Positions 16,872 to 26,510 are shown, counted from the first letter of the stretch. The stretch is DNA of 64,000 nt from Salinisphaera dokdonensis (GCF_040361215.1 NZ_APND01000002.1:682001-746000); one strand, 5' to 3'. Program-made: numbers and translations. The notes: generated by a model not told the origin, from the letters alone.

Positions 16872-17267
16872 ATGAAGCGACTACACGAGATGCGACACGA
16901 CGGCGGCAGCCTGCTCGCCGGCCTGTTCGATCGTCAGTTTACGAGCGTGATCACCACCCAGATGGTGCCCACGATCTATACGCTCGGGCAGCTGCTGTCC
17001 GGCCTGGCGACGGTCTATGTAATCTTCTGGGCGTTCCAGCAGTCGTTGACGAGTGGGCTGGTCTGGCTGTGCCTGCTCGGGCCGGCGATGTTTCTGGCCC
17101 TGATCGTGACGATCCGGGTTTTGCTGGAGTTCGTGCTCACCGTGTTCCGGATCGCGTTCTTCCTCGAAGCCCTCGGTGGCCAGATCGAAAGCATCGCTGG
17201 CCAGACCGAGGAGATACACGAGGATCTGCCGCGGATACGCTTCTGGCGCAAGCCGCGGCCGAAATAA
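16872..17267 (+). CDS. DUF4282 small membrane protein
   Basis: The 131-residue protein begins MKRLHEMRHDGG, with AAGGA about 10 nt before the ATG. Two long hydrophobic segments at about 31-60 and 66-100 are followed by a short basic tail. The layout and the LFDRQFTSVIT entry fit DUF4282 inner-membrane proteins, whose function is unknown. The 294-bp gap to the divergent dsbG gene should hold both promoters. Downstream the SDR gene converges on it. Confidence 0.7.
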   Translation: MKRLHEMRHDGGSLLAGLFDRQFTSVITTQMVPTIYTLGQLLSGLATVYVIFWAFQQSLTSGLVWLCLLGPAMFLALIVTIRVLLEFVLTVFRIAFFLEALGGQIESIAGQTEEIHEDLPRIRFWRKPRPK

Positions 17268-17306
17268 CGCCGACACCCGCGGGCGTGCCGGCGCAGGGCA
17301 GCGGTT

Positions 17307-18056
17307 CTAGATGCCGCCGTCCACGTCGAGAAATGCCCCGCTCGTGAACTGGGCTTCGGCCAGATAGAGGATCGCCTCGGCGATGTCTTCGGGCTGGCCG
17401 ACGCGGCCCAGCGGAATCACCGACTTGGCCTTCTCCGGCTTGTCAGGCAGGCCGCCGCTGGCATGGATTTCGGTATCCACCACGCCGGGGCGTACCGCGC
17501 TCACGCGGATCTGCTCGGGCGCGACTTCCTTCGCGAGGCCCTCAGTGAATGTGTCGATCGCGCCCTTGGAGGCGCCGTAGTCGATATACGTGTTCGCGCC
17601 GCCGCTGCCAGCAGCATGGCTGGCCGCCGACGACACGTTGACGATCACGCCGCCCGGGCCGCCGTAGGTGGTGCCCATGCGCCGAATCGCTTCGCGCGCG
17701 CACAGGAACGGGCCGACCACGTTCACGCTCATCATCCGGGCCACGCGCTCGGCCGACATGTCGGCCACCTTGGACGGCTGGTCGACAATACCGGCGTTGT
17801 TCACGAGGGCTGTGATGCGTCCGAGTTCGTCGTCCACGGTAGCGAACAGGCGCACGACGTCCTGTTCGTCGGCCACATCGGCCTGGATGGCGAGCGCCTT
17901 GCCGCCGTCTTTCTCGATTGCGTCGACGACGGCGTCGGCCGCCTCGCGGTTGCTGTGATAGTTCACCGCCACGGCATAGCCGTGCTTGGCGGCCATCAGG
18001 CAGGTGGCCGCACCGATGCCCCGGCTGCCGCCGGTGACGAGCATGATCTTGTCCAT
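17307..18056 (-). CDS. SDR-family NAD(P)-dependent oxidoreductase
   Basis: A 249-residue classical short-chain dehydrogenase. It shows the cofactor motif TGGSRGIG at 8-15, NNAG near 87-90, the catalytic Ser in VNVSSAASH, and YGASK for the Tyr-Lys pair. It ends LDVDGGI, like most glucose-1-dehydrogenase/FabG-type SDRs. An asparagine-arginine region after beta-2 suggests NADP. The substrate cannot be told from sequence. It shares direction with the TauE-like gene 57 bp upstream. Confidence 0.9.
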   Translation of the reverse strand: MDKIMLVTGGSRGIGAATCLMAAKHGYAVAVNYHSNREAADAVVDAIEKDGGKALAIQADVADEQDVVRLFATVDDELGRITALVNNAGIVDQPSKVADMSAERVARMMSVNVVGPFLCAREAIRRMGTTYGGPGGVIVNVSSAASHAAGSGGANTYIDYGASKGAIDTFTEGLAKEVAPEQIRVSAVRPGVVDTEIHASGGLPDKPEKAKSVIPLGRVGQPEDIAEAILYLAEAQFTSGAFLDVDGGI

Positions 18057-18113
18057 ATCGAAAAACAGGTCTGGAGGTTTGCCGCCAGCCTAGACAAAGA
18101 CGCGCCGTGCGCG

Positions 18114-18854
18114 CTAGCCGCGGATGAACATCAGTGCTGTCATTGCCAGCCCGATTACCACAATGCCGATGCGATGCCATTTCGGCGCGATGCGATAACC
18201 GAAAGACGCGCCGAGCCAGCCGCCGAGCATCGCGCCGCTGGCCATCAGCAGCGCGATCGGCCAGTCGATCAGCCCGAACAGCGCATAGACGGTGACCGAT
18301 ATCGTGGTCAGCGTGGCCGACATCACCGCCTTCATCGCCACCGAGGTCAGCAGCCGGCTCTGGCCGAGCAGTCCGAGCAGCGCGATGACGATGATGCCGA
18401 CGCCGCCGTTGAAATAACCGCCGTATGTGCAGGCCAGGTAGAGCGCGATGGCTGCGACGGGCGTGGTCGCCTCGCGTGCCGCGAGTGCGCTCTTGATCCA
18501 CGGCGCGGCGGCAAAAATCGCGGTGGCGGCCAGCATCAGCCACGGTACGATCGCAGAGAAGGCGCGGTCGCCGGTCACCAGTAGCAGTGCGGCGCCACTC
18601 ACGCCGCCGGCGGCGGCGATGGCGACCATCGCAATCAGCGATAACGAGGCCGGTGGTTCCACGTCCTTGCGAAAACGAAACAGCGTGGTCGCATAGCCCG
18701 GCAGCACGGCCATCGCGCTAGTCGCGTTCGCGACCGTCGGTGGCAGGCCATGGAACAGCAGGGCCGGCAGGGTGATGAAGCTGCCGCCACCGGCCAGCGC
18801 GTTGATGGCACCAGCCGCGAGCGCGGCGACGAAGAGCAGAGCCAGTTCCAGCAA
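18114..18854 (-). CDS. TauE/SafE-family membrane transporter
   Basis: The 246-residue, almost entirely hydrophobic protein has about eight membrane segments. It carries the family repeats GAINALAGGGSFITLPAL and, in the second half, GGYFNGGVGIIVIALL. TauE/SafE members export sulfite or organosulfonates, or take up related anions. Substrate is not determined here, since no sulfur-metabolism genes are adjacent. Confidence 0.88.
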   Translation of the reverse strand: MLELALLFVAALAAGAINALAGGGSFITLPALLFHGLPPTVANATSAMAVLPGYATTLFRFRKDVEPPASLSLIAMVAIAAAGGVSGAALLLVTGDRAFSAIVPWLMLAATAIFAAAPWIKSALAAREATTPVAAIALYLACTYGGYFNGGVGIIVIALLGLLGQSRLLTSVAMKAVMSATLTTISVTVYALFGLIDWPIALLMASGAMLGGWLGASFGYRIAPKWHRIGIVVIGLAMTALMFIRG

Positions 18855-18907
18855 GATCAGTCCACAGGCGAGAAAGGCGGCACTCTAGCGTGCTCGCACG
18901 GTATTTC

Positions 18908-18935
18908 GCGCCGGCCGCGCGAATCGGGCCGGCGC
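18908..18935. terminator. GC-rich hairpin between the cytochrome b561 and TauE-like genes
   Basis: A 9-bp perfect stem (18908-18916 with 18927-18935) has a 10-nt loop. A T-run follows on the plus strand only, but both flanking genes run leftward, so it is not a textbook terminator for them. Confidence 0.35.
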
Positions 18936-18943
18936 ACGCTTTT

Positions 18944-19498
18944 TCAGATGCGTTCGTCGCCCTTGGTCATGCGGGCGATCATCGGCTGCTTCCAGGCATA
19001 GGTATGCACGAACGCCATCGCGATATGGCCGGCGATGAGCGCAAAAAGTATCCAGCCGAGAAAGCCATGCCACTCGCCGCCCAGGTTCGACATCCATTCG
19101 ATCTTCTCGGGCTGGCCGGCGAAAATATCGATACCCAGCGCAGAGAAGGGGCGCGTACTGCCATAGGCGCGGATGAGTGCAATGACCGGTACGGCAATCA
19201 GCAGGCCGTACATGGCGACATGCCCGAGCGCCGCGAGGCGATCGAGTCCGCCCTTGTGGGACGGGCGCCGCGATATGTTCAGGAATCCCCAGATACCACG
19301 CAGAACGGCCAGGCAGAGCAGCAGAACCCCGTTCGAGAAGTGGTAACCGAAGAAGAAATCGGTGATCGGCGTGTCGTCGAGAAAATAGTGCAGTGCCGCC
19401 GAGATGATTTGCCACAACAGCAGTAGCACCATCGCCCAATGGAAAAAGCGGCTGACCAGGCCGTAGCCATAGGCGTGATCCATGACCCGCGTATTCAT
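18944..19498 (-). CDS. Cytochrome b561-family membrane protein
   Basis: The 184-residue protein has four hydrophobic segments and paired heme-ligand histidines: H-W in SRFFHWAM, H in FGYHFSNG, and H in LIAGHIAMAFVHTY. It belongs to the prokaryotic b561/Ni-Fe hydrogenase cytochrome b group (cybB type). This group passes electrons between the quinone pool and partners in the inner membrane, for example superoxide oxidase. No partner dehydrogenase is adjacent. It is transcribed away from the glutamate dehydrogenase gene. Confidence 0.87.
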   Translation of the reverse strand: MNTRVMDHAYGYGLVSRFFHWAMVLLLLWQIISAALHYFLDDTPITDFFFGYHFSNGVLLLCLAVLRGIWGFLNISRRPSHKGGLDRLAALGHVAMYGLLIAVPVIALIRAYGSTRPFSALGIDIFAGQPEKIEWMSNLGGEWHGFLGWILFALIAGHIAMAFVHTYAWKQPMIARMTKGDERI

Positions 19499-19658
19499 TG
19501 TTCGTCTTCCCGATATGAGTGTGCAGCGCAGATATTAGCGCAGGCCATATGACAATGTGCTGATTTCAGTGGGGTTTGTCTGCGGCGCCGAGTCTCTGGT
19601 CTTGAATAGTTCGCGTAATACAGGCAGTTACTCGGTATCAGCTAAACAATAGACAGCT

Positions 19659-20915
19659 ATGCCCAGTCTTTTCGACGGCGCGAGTTCGCGTATCGAGGCC
19701 GCGCTCGAACACACTACGATTTCCGACGATATCGCCCAGCAGCTGGCCCAGCCGGACACCGCGCTCAAGGTTTCCGTGCCGCTGCGCCACGACGACGGTG
19801 CGATGAAGCTCTATCCGGGCTATCGGGTGCGCTACGACAACACCCTCGGCCCGTCCAAGGGCGGTATTCGTTTTCATCCCGACGTGAATGCCGATGAGGT
19901 TTCGACACTCGCCTTTTGGATGACGATGAAGTGCGCGGTGCTCAACCTGCCGTTCGGCGGCGGCAAGGGCGGCATCTCCATCGACCCGAAGCAGCTGTCG
20001 CCTGCCGAAATGGAGCGTCTTTCGCGCGCTTATATCGACAAGGTCGCCGATTTCATTGGCCCCGACACCGACATCCCCGCGCCGGATGTGAACACCAATC
20101 CGCGGGTGATGGGCTGGATGATGGACCAGTACCGCATCATCAACCGCGCCGAAGAACGTGCCGTGATCACGGGCAAACCGGTCGAGATGGGCGGATCGCT
20201 CGGGCGGACCACCGCGACCGGTGATGGCGCCTTCCATGCCCTGCAGACGATGATGCAGCGCTGGGGCCGCAAGGCCCAGGGCGCGACCGTTGCCGTTCAA
20301 GGCTTCGGCAATGCCGGCCAGCAGTTCGCGCGGCTTTGTGCCGATGCCGGCTATAGCGTGGTCGCGGTCAGCGATTCACGGGGCGGTATCTATGACGCAA
20401 ACGGGCTTGATCTCGATGCCGTCGCAAAGGCCAAGCAATCCGAGGGTTCGGTTACCGACGCGCAGGGCGAAAAGCTCTCCAATGAAGAAGTGATCGCGCT
20501 CGACGTCGATGTGCTGGCGCCCGCTGCGCTCGAAAGCGTGATCACGGCCGAGAATTCCGCGGATGTCAGGGCCCGCGTGATCGTCGAGATCGCCAACGGC
20601 CCGGTCGCCAGCGAGGCGGACGCTACATTGGTCAACAACGGTGTGCAGGTGCTGCCCGATATCCTCGCCAATGCCGGCGGCGTGACGGTGAGCTATTTCG
20701 AGTGGGTTCAGAACCGACAGGCCTGGTACTGGGACGCCGAGACCGTGGCTGAACGGCTCGAATCACGCATGGTCGATGCGACGCAGCGCGTGGCCGAGCG
20801 AGCGAACGCGTTGGATATCGATTACCGCACAGCCGCCTATGTGCTGGCGCTGGAAAAGCTCGAAAGTGCCGCCCGGGCGCGTGGCACCAGCGCGTTCTTT
20901 CGCGACGGCGCGTGA
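19659..20915 (+). CDS. gdhA: Glutamate dehydrogenase (Glu/Leu/Phe/Val family)
   Basis: The 418-residue length matches hexameric GDH of the GudB/RocG type. Motifs are PSKGGIRFHPDV, the catalytic-lysine loop LPFGGGKGGI, the DIPAPDVNTNPRVMGW segment, the GGSLGRTTATG substrate loop, and the Rossmann motif VQGFGNAGQ followed by VAVSDS. An acidic or neutral residue after beta-2 suggests NAD. It interconverts glutamate with 2-oxoglutarate plus ammonia. It is monocistronic as far as the sequence shows. Confidence 0.93.
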   Translation: MPSLFDGASSRIEAALEHTTISDDIAQQLAQPDTALKVSVPLRHDDGAMKLYPGYRVRYDNTLGPSKGGIRFHPDVNADEVSTLAFWMTMKCAVLNLPFGGGKGGISIDPKQLSPAEMERLSRAYIDKVADFIGPDTDIPAPDVNTNPRVMGWMMDQYRIINRAEERAVITGKPVEMGGSLGRTTATGDGAFHALQTMMQRWGRKAQGATVAVQGFGNAGQQFARLCADAGYSVVAVSDSRGGIYDANGLDLDAVAKAKQSEGSVTDAQGEKLSNEEVIALDVDVLAPAALESVITAENSADVRARVIVEIANGPVASEADATLVNNGVQVLPDILANAGGVTVSYFEWVQNRQAWYWDAETVAERLESRMVDATQRVAERANALDIDYRTAAYVLALEKLESAARARGTSAFFRDGA

Positions 20916-21310
20916 GCTGAATAGCGGGTTGGGCCGTCGGGGCGTGTATGCCCCGGCGAGCATTTCCAATGCTGCCCTTGCGCGATCGCAGTGCAGCATT
21001 GCGACCATCCGGTGCAGTGCGCCGAGAACGCTGGTAGCGAGAGCGTTCCTTCCCTGAGCGGCTGCAAGCTGCTGAGCGATTAAGTTAAATCCGGTAGTGC
21101 GGCGCGTCGCGCGTATCCCCCTTGGCGTGGCTTTCTCGCTTTGATTTATTCCAATGCTTGACTAATTCACGACGCCGGTGGATTACTCGTCGTGTCGGTG
21201 AAATCGAGTTTCGTTATTCGATTCGGCGGCATACAACACGACAAACGTAATCAACACGCGCACCTGAATCGTCCACAACAGAGACGGCGGTGACGCAGGA
21301 GGGGATATAC
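20916..21310. other. 395-bp gap before the lipoprotein hydrolase
   Basis: No convincing gene. An 81-codon leftward frame at 20763-21008 overlaps gdhA and is not supported. A TTGACT at about 21158 could be a -35 element for the downstream gene, but no good -10 is at the right distance. Confidence 0.35.
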
Positions 21311-22744
21311 ATGACGGATCTACGCTGGACGAAAGTCCTGGCGCTCGCGATGGCGGGCGCCCTGGTAGTCGGTTGCTCCGATAGTGGGGGCAGCGATGAC
21401 GTGGATAATGGCGATGATGGCGAACAACAGACGCGAGTACAGGACACGCGTGACTTTGCTGTCAATGAAGACTCGCTAGCCTTCGAGGCGCTCGACGGCG
21501 TCGAGACTGATCGCTGGACAGGAATTGCGGACAACGGCGCGGGTTATCGCGTCGAAGTGCCGGCAGAAGGCAACTGGAACGGCATGCTTGTCATGTATGC
21601 CCATGGCTACCGGGGCGAAGGCCCCGAGCTGACGGTAAGCAGTCCGTCACTGCGTAGCTATTACATAAGCCAAGGCTACGCCTGGGCCGCGTCGAGCTAT
21701 AGCACCAACTTCTACGACGTGCGTACCGGCATCGAAGACACCAATGCGCTGGCCAATGCGTTTGTCGATATCGCGGCAGAGAACGGCCGCACGCTCACGG
21801 CGCCGTCGAAGATCTATATCACCGGCGATTCCATGGGTGGGCATGTTGCAGCCGCCGCGATCGAGTCAGAGACGCAGGCCACAGCGGCCAACAAGGTGAC
21901 CTATGCCGGTGCGGTACCGCGCTGTGGCGTGGTCGGCGGCACCTACGAGTTCGACTATCTGTTGAACTTCACTTTCGCAGCCCAGCACGTTGCCGACATG
22001 GGCCCGACGAGCTATCCGGCGACCGACTTCGACCAGACCGCCATCGACAACGTCCTCTGGACCACGAATCCCAGCTTTACGGCCCAGGGCGTACCGACGG
22101 ACGCGGGCCTGCAGCTGGAAAACATCGTGCGCACCCTGAGCGGCGGCGATCGTCCGACATTCGAGCAGGGGTTTCGCGGTGGCTATTACAACGTGGTCAT
22201 GGGTACGGGCGGACGTGACGGTACGGTCAACGGCATTCTCCTGCGCAATCTCAGTGGAAACGATGGCGTGACCTACAATCTGGATGGTGACCCGGACAGC
22301 AGCACGGCTGAAGAAACGGCTTTCAACGAGTCCATGTTCCGCGTTATGGCCGATCCAGCCGCCAATCCGCTCCGCGGCGACGGTGTGCGCTGGATTCCGC
22401 AGGTAAACGGCGAGTTCAGTGTGCCGGTGGTGAGCCTGCACAACCTGGGTGATCTGTATGTCCCGTTCGTGCACGAACAGATCTATCGCGAACGTGCCGA
22501 AGCCAATGGTAGCGATCAGTGGCTGGTGCAGCGGGCGATTCGCTCCTCGCCGCATTGCAGCTTCGAAGCCGCCGAACTGGTCAGCGCTTTCGACGCCATG
22601 ATTGCTTGGGAGCAGAATGGCACCAAGCCGGAAGGCGACGATGTGACCACGGCCAGCGTGGTGGCGGACGAGAACTACGGCTGTCAGTTCACGACTGCAA
22701 CGCGGCCGGGTGTGGCGGCCTGTCCGACTGCCGCTGTCCCATAG
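21311..22744 (+). CDS. Putative alpha/beta-hydrolase lipoprotein
   Basis: The protein has 477 residues from the ATG at 21311, which has AGGAGGGG just before it; an upstream in-frame codon at 21290 was rejected. It opens with a lipoprotein signal ending in the lipobox LVVGC (Cys22), followed by an acidic glycine/aspartate-rich linker. The nucleophile elbow is GDSMGG with Ser174. A late H in the SSPHCSFE region could be the catalytic histidine. Cysteines near the C-terminus (YGCQF, ACPTA) could form disulfides. It is probably anchored at the outer membrane. Esterase, polyester or lactone hydrolysis are all possible; the substrate is unknown. Confidence 0.75.
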   Translation: MTDLRWTKVLALAMAGALVVGCSDSGGSDDVDNGDDGEQQTRVQDTRDFAVNEDSLAFEALDGVETDRWTGIADNGAGYRVEVPAEGNWNGMLVMYAHGYRGEGPELTVSSPSLRSYYISQGYAWAASSYSTNFYDVRTGIEDTNALANAFVDIAAENGRTLTAPSKIYITGDSMGGHVAAAAIESETQATAANKVTYAGAVPRCGVVGGTYEFDYLLNFTFAAQHVADMGPTSYPATDFDQTAIDNVLWTTNPSFTAQGVPTDAGLQLENIVRTLSGGDRPTFEQGFRGGYYNVVMGTGGRDGTVNGILLRNLSGNDGVTYNLDGDPDSSTAEETAFNESMFRVMADPAANPLRGDGVRWIPQVNGEFSVPVVSLHNLGDLYVPFVHEQIYRERAEANGSDQWLVQRAIRSSPHCSFEAAELVSAFDAMIAWEQNGTKPEGDDVTTASVVADENYGCQFTTATRPGVAACPTAAVP

Positions 22745-22761
22745 GGATCAGCAGAGCGATC

Positions 22762-22796
22762 AGCGGGCCGGGGCGATGCCTCGGCCCGCTTTTTTA
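22762..22796 (+). terminator. Rho-independent terminator after the lipoprotein hydrolase
   Basis: GCGGGCCG and GGC pair with GCC and CGGCCCGC around a short GAT loop, with one mismatch in the stem. A run of six T follows. It lies 17 nt after the stop codon. Confidence 0.88.
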
Positions 22797-22806
22797 TGCC
22801 TGCGAA

Positions 22807-23910
22807 TCAGTCCGCGACTGGCCAGAGCCGATTATTGCGCCGCTCGATTCGCTTGGGGATCGTCATCTGCAGCGCCGTGTCGCCGCCGCAACGCGCGAGC
22901 AGCTGATCGACCGGTGAACGCTCGGTAGCTGCCAACTGCGCGTAATCGTCGAGTACGCGCTGGAGCATCCATTGCGGATAGGCCATGAGTGCACGTGTGC
23001 CCGTGGCCTCGCCGAGGCGGAACGTGTGTTCGCCGAGCCCGCGTGGCAGGCGTTCCTCCGGATGTTTGGTGATCCGCTGTTCGACCGCGGCGACGGTATC
23101 GCGCAGCACCGGAAATTGCTCGTCGAACTGGCGCCGGAGGATCGGTAGCAGCGTTTCCGGTACGTGGTCGTCTGCAGGCCAGTCGCCCACTGCCGGCGTA
23201 TCCACGAACATGCGCTCCACCCAGGCCGCGACGGCGGGTGCGCGTTCGCGCATGAGCGCGCCGGGGGCCGGGTCGCGGTAGAGATGCGCATAAAGCGGGG
23301 CGATCAGACCGAAGTCGGCCAGGCTGGGGCGCTCGCCGAGCACGTAGCGATGGGTCGAGAAATGCGCTTGCAGATCATCGAGCGTAGCCTGCCAGGAGGC
23401 TTCGATCGCCGGGGCCGTGTGTTCGTCGATGCCCAATGTCGGCAGCATGCCGGCGAACCGGCCGGCATTGCGGCGGGCGACACGGCGGCGAATGAAGGCC
23501 GGCGCGTGCGGCAGCACCACACGCCCGAACTCGCCCATGAGAAACGCTTCGTTCTGTTCCGGAAAGTTCCAGCGATAGTGCATCGCCGGGATCAACAGCC
23601 ATTCGTCGGCATAAAGCTCGAGCAGACGCGCGACGATGCGCTGACAGGGCGTGGCCGGGTAGACGCCGCGGGCGCGAAAACGCGCCTCGCAGAAGTCGAT
23701 GATGTCGGTCGTATCCTGAACGAACTCGCCGTCGGGCGACTCGAGTACCGGGATGAAATGCACCCCGGTACGCGGCTTGATCACCCGCTTGTAGACACCC
23801 AGCGTCGACAGCTTCTCGCGAAAGGGAATGCCCTTGTAGCGCAGATACGCCCGAGCCTTGCCCGTATAGAGCGAGAACTCGGTGCCGTAGAGCGTGTAGG
23901 CGCCTGCCAC
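22807..23910 (-). CDS. Glutathione S-transferase-like protein (long form)
   Basis: The 367-residue protein starts with a thioredoxin-like GST N-domain (YTLYGTEFSLYTGKARAYLRYKGIPF). The PVLESPDG and QDTTDIIDF segments mark the glutathione-binding cis-Pro and SNAIL-like region. A helical C-domain with GERPSLADFGL follows. It is about 130 residues longer than a standard GST, as in a group of proteobacterial GST-fold proteins with an extra C-terminal helical part. Catalytic activity and substrate are unknown. It lies 4 bp from the terC stop in the same direction, downstream of terC on neither a clear operon nor a terminator. Confidence 0.8.
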   Translation of the reverse strand: MAGAYTLYGTEFSLYTGKARAYLRYKGIPFREKLSTLGVYKRVIKPRTGVHFIPVLESPDGEFVQDTTDIIDFCEARFRARGVYPATPCQRIVARLLELYADEWLLIPAMHYRWNFPEQNEAFLMGEFGRVVLPHAPAFIRRRVARRNAGRFAGMLPTLGIDEHTAPAIEASWQATLDDLQAHFSTHRYVLGERPSLADFGLIAPLYAHLYRDPAPGALMRERAPAVAAWVERMFVDTPAVGDWPADDHVPETLLPILRRQFDEQFPVLRDTVAAVEQRITKHPEERLPRGLGEHTFRLGEATGTRALMAYPQWMLQRVLDDYAQLAATERSPVDQLLARCGGDTALQMTIPKRIERRNNRLWPVAD

Positions 23911-23914
23911 GCGG

Positions 23915-24883
23915 TCAGCTCCGTTTGCTGCTCATCAGGCTGGCGACCGTGGTGACGATCAGGATGCCGATGATGACCGATAGCGATAGCCAGATCGGGA
24001 TCTCGGGCACCAGATGCACTTCCTGGCCACCGTTAATGAAGGGCAGTTCGTTGGTATGCAAGGCGTGGATCATCAGCTTGATGCCGATAAAGCCGAGAAT
24101 GACCGCGAGCCCGAAAGACAGGTAAACCAGCCGGTCGAGCAGCCCGCCCAGCAGGAAGTACAGCTGGATCAGGCCCAGCAGGGCGAAGGCATTCGCCGTG
24201 AATACGATATACGGCTCCTTGGTGAGGCCGTAGATCGCCGGGATCGAGTCCAGTGCGAACAGGATATCGGTGGCGCCGATGGCGATCATCACGATCAGCA
24301 TCGGCGTGATCAGGCGCTTGCCATTCTGAATCGTGGTCAGCCGCGTGCCGTCGTAGTCTTCGGTGGCCGGCAGATATTTCTGGGCCAGGCGCACCATGAT
24401 GTTGGGTTCGTATTCCTCGTCTTCGTCGTGCTTCGTGCGCGCCAGACTCCAGGCGGTATAGAGCAGAAACAATCCGAAAATGTAGAACACCCAGGAGAAG
24501 TTTTCGATCGCGGCCGCACCGAGTGCGATGAATATCGTGCGCAGGATTAGTGCGATCACCACGCCGACGAGCAGCACTTTCTGCTGATATTCGGCCGGCA
24601 CGTTGAACGAGCCCATGATGATCACGAACACGAACAGGTTATCGACCGACAGGCTCTTTTCGGTGATATAGCCGGCGAAGTATTCGATGCCGTGGTCATG
24701 ACCCCAGACCATCCACAGGCCGATGCCAAAGATGATCGCGAGCACCACATAGAAAATCGACCAGCCGCCGGCTTCTTTCAGCGACGGTGCGTGCGGTGTG
24801 CGCACGTGTGCATAAAAATCGAAGATCAACAGGGCAAGAATGCCTGCAATCGTGCTGCCCCAGATCCAGACCGGTACATCCAT
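23915..24883 (-). CDS. TerC/Alx-family membrane protein
   Basis: The protein has 322 residues from the ATG at 24883 (GAGGAG about 10 nt upstream). It has roughly nine membrane segments and the acidic-residue motifs typical of TerC: SLSVDNLFVFVIIM and ATDILFALDSIPAI. The linker between the halves is acidic (HDEDEEYE). E. coli Alx and relatives move or control manganese and help metalate exported proteins; tellurite resistance in old names is a side effect. I looked for a yybP-ykoY manganese riboswitch upstream and could not recognise one. Confidence 0.9.
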   Translation of the reverse strand: MDVPVWIWGSTIAGILALLIFDFYAHVRTPHAPSLKEAGGWSIFYVVLAIIFGIGLWMVWGHDHGIEYFAGYITEKSLSVDNLFVFVIIMGSFNVPAEYQQKVLLVGVVIALILRTIFIALGAAAIENFSWVFYIFGLFLLYTAWSLARTKHDEDEEYEPNIMVRLAQKYLPATEDYDGTRLTTIQNGKRLITPMLIVMIAIGATDILFALDSIPAIYGLTKEPYIVFTANAFALLGLIQLYFLLGGLLDRLVYLSFGLAVILGFIGIKLMIHALHTNELPFINGGQEVHLVPEIPIWLSLSVIIGILIVTTVASLMSSKRS

Positions 24884-25106
24884 CGAATCGTTCTCCTCGT
24901 GGCGCGCGAATACGGTGCGCCGTCGTTGCCGCGATGCTACCCGCGCCGGCGTCAACGCATTGTTAACGCGGCGGGCGACGGCCAATGGGCGACGGTGATC
25001 GCCCGCGGCATCATCGCACGTTAGCGGCACGCGGTACGGGAATTGCGAGCGTGACGGGGTGGCCCGCGATGCGTATCTTACGCGGCTCGAAATTCAGGGA
25101 GAGTTG

Positions 25107-26483
25107 ATGGTGCAGTGGGCAAATCGTACGTCGGGTGAGTCGCCCTACTGGGGCGCGGGGCCGTTCAAGATCCGGTTGCCGTTCCTTCATTACCGCTTTG
25201 AATGGCCGGACTACCTGCAGGGCTTGTTGATGTGCGCGGTCGACCTGGCTGCGATCCCGTTGATGACCGACCTGCTGGGCATGCCGTTCGAGGCCGCCCT
25301 GGCCGTGGTCATGCTCAACGGCCTGTTCTATCTGACCCATCACTTGCTCGGCGACCCCGTCGTGCCGGGCTGGATCACGCCGGCGATCCCGCTGTTGATC
25401 GCCTATTGCGAAGGCTTCCCGGAGGGCGTGGATCGCGTGCATGCGCTGATTGCCTTCCAGTTCATGCTCGGGGCGTTGTCGATCGGTCTCGGCGTGACCG
25501 GACTGGCCAAGCACGTGGTGCACTGGGTGCCGTCGGCCCTCAAGGCCGGCATCATCATGGGTGCAGGTCTGGCCGCGGTGAATGCCGTATTCGCCGACGA
25601 CGGCCGGTTCTGGACCTTCCCGTTCACCATCTCCATCGCGGTCGGCCTGGCCTTTCTGCTGATCTTTTCGCAGGGCTTCAACGTGCTCAAGCAGCGCAAC
25701 GCGGTGTTCGGGCTGATCGGCAAGCTGGGTATCTTCCCGATCATTGCGCTGGCGATCGTCGTGGCGCCGCTGTTCGGCGAAGCACCGTGGCCGAACGTGG
25801 AGTGGGGCTTCTCCAAGCCGGACTTCGTAACCCTGTGGAGCGACTACACCGTGTTCGGCGTAGGCCTGCCGCCGGTCTGGTACTTCATCCAAGCGCTACC
25901 GATGGTGGCGGCGACCTATATCGTGCTGTTCGGCGACGTGCTCCAATCCAAGGCGCTGCTCGACGAGGCCGACGGCGCGCGTCCGGACGAGGACATCGAC
26001 TACAACCCCGATCGCGCGCACATGATCTTCGGCGCGCGTAACGCGAGCATGAGCGTCCTGGGTCCGGATGTCGCCATGTGTGGCCCGCTCTGGGCGGCCA
26101 TGCATGTGGTGATCGTCGAGCGCTACAAGGAAGGCCGCAAGGCGATGAATTCGATCTTCGGCGGGGCGGGCTCGTTCCGTTGGGGCACGAACACCGGCCT
26201 GCTGCTGTTGCCGATCGTGTCCGTCATCCAGCCGATTCTGGGCGTGGCATTGGCGCTCACCCTGCTCATCCAGGGTTACGTGAGTGTCCGCATCGGGATC
26301 ATGGAAGCACGCAGCCAGCGCGACCTGGGCATCGCGGGCGTGACCGCCGGCGTGCTCGTCACCCAGGGTGCAGCGTGGGCGTTCGGTATCGGCATAGGTC
26401 TGTGCCTGCTCATCTATGGCAAGCAGTTCTTCTCGGGCGAAATCGACGAGACCTTCGTCAAGGACCGGGATGGCGGTCACTAG
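25107..26483 (+). CDS. Multi-pass permease, NCS2/SLC23-like
   Basis: The 458-residue protein has about 12 hydrophobic segments and ends with a charged tail. I chose the ATG at 25107, preceded by AGGGAG, over an upstream in-frame ATG at 25059. Segments such as GPDVAMCGPLWAAMHV and SALKAGIIMGAGLAAVNAVF recall the elevator-type nucleobase/anion permeases (NCS2, SLC23, SLC26). The match is only general, so the substrate and even the family are tentative. Possible cargos are purines, uracil or an inorganic anion. The LOG-like gene follows after 27 bp. Confidence 0.6.
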   Translation: MVQWANRTSGESPYWGAGPFKIRLPFLHYRFEWPDYLQGLLMCAVDLAAIPLMTDLLGMPFEAALAVVMLNGLFYLTHHLLGDPVVPGWITPAIPLLIAYCEGFPEGVDRVHALIAFQFMLGALSIGLGVTGLAKHVVHWVPSALKAGIIMGAGLAAVNAVFADDGRFWTFPFTISIAVGLAFLLIFSQGFNVLKQRNAVFGLIGKLGIFPIIALAIVVAPLFGEAPWPNVEWGFSKPDFVTLWSDYTVFGVGLPPVWYFIQALPMVAATYIVLFGDVLQSKALLDEADGARPDEDIDYNPDRAHMIFGARNASMSVLGPDVAMCGPLWAAMHVVIVERYKEGRKAMNSIFGGAGSFRWGTNTGLLLLPIVSVIQPILGVALALTLLIQGYVSVRIGIMEARSQRDLGIAGVTAGVLVTQGAAWAFGIGIGLCLLIYGKQFFSGEIDETFVKDRDGGH

Positions 26484-26510
26484 CGCAGCACAATGCGTCA
26501 GGGTTGCGGC

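Noticed and set aside
20763..21008. 81-codon leftward ORF downstream of gdhA
   Set aside because: Half of it is antisense to gdhA and it has no family resemblance.
24884..25106. Possible manganese riboswitch (yybP-ykoY) upstream of terC
   Set aside because: I could not find the conserved loop sequences or paired stems; the terC leader is short.
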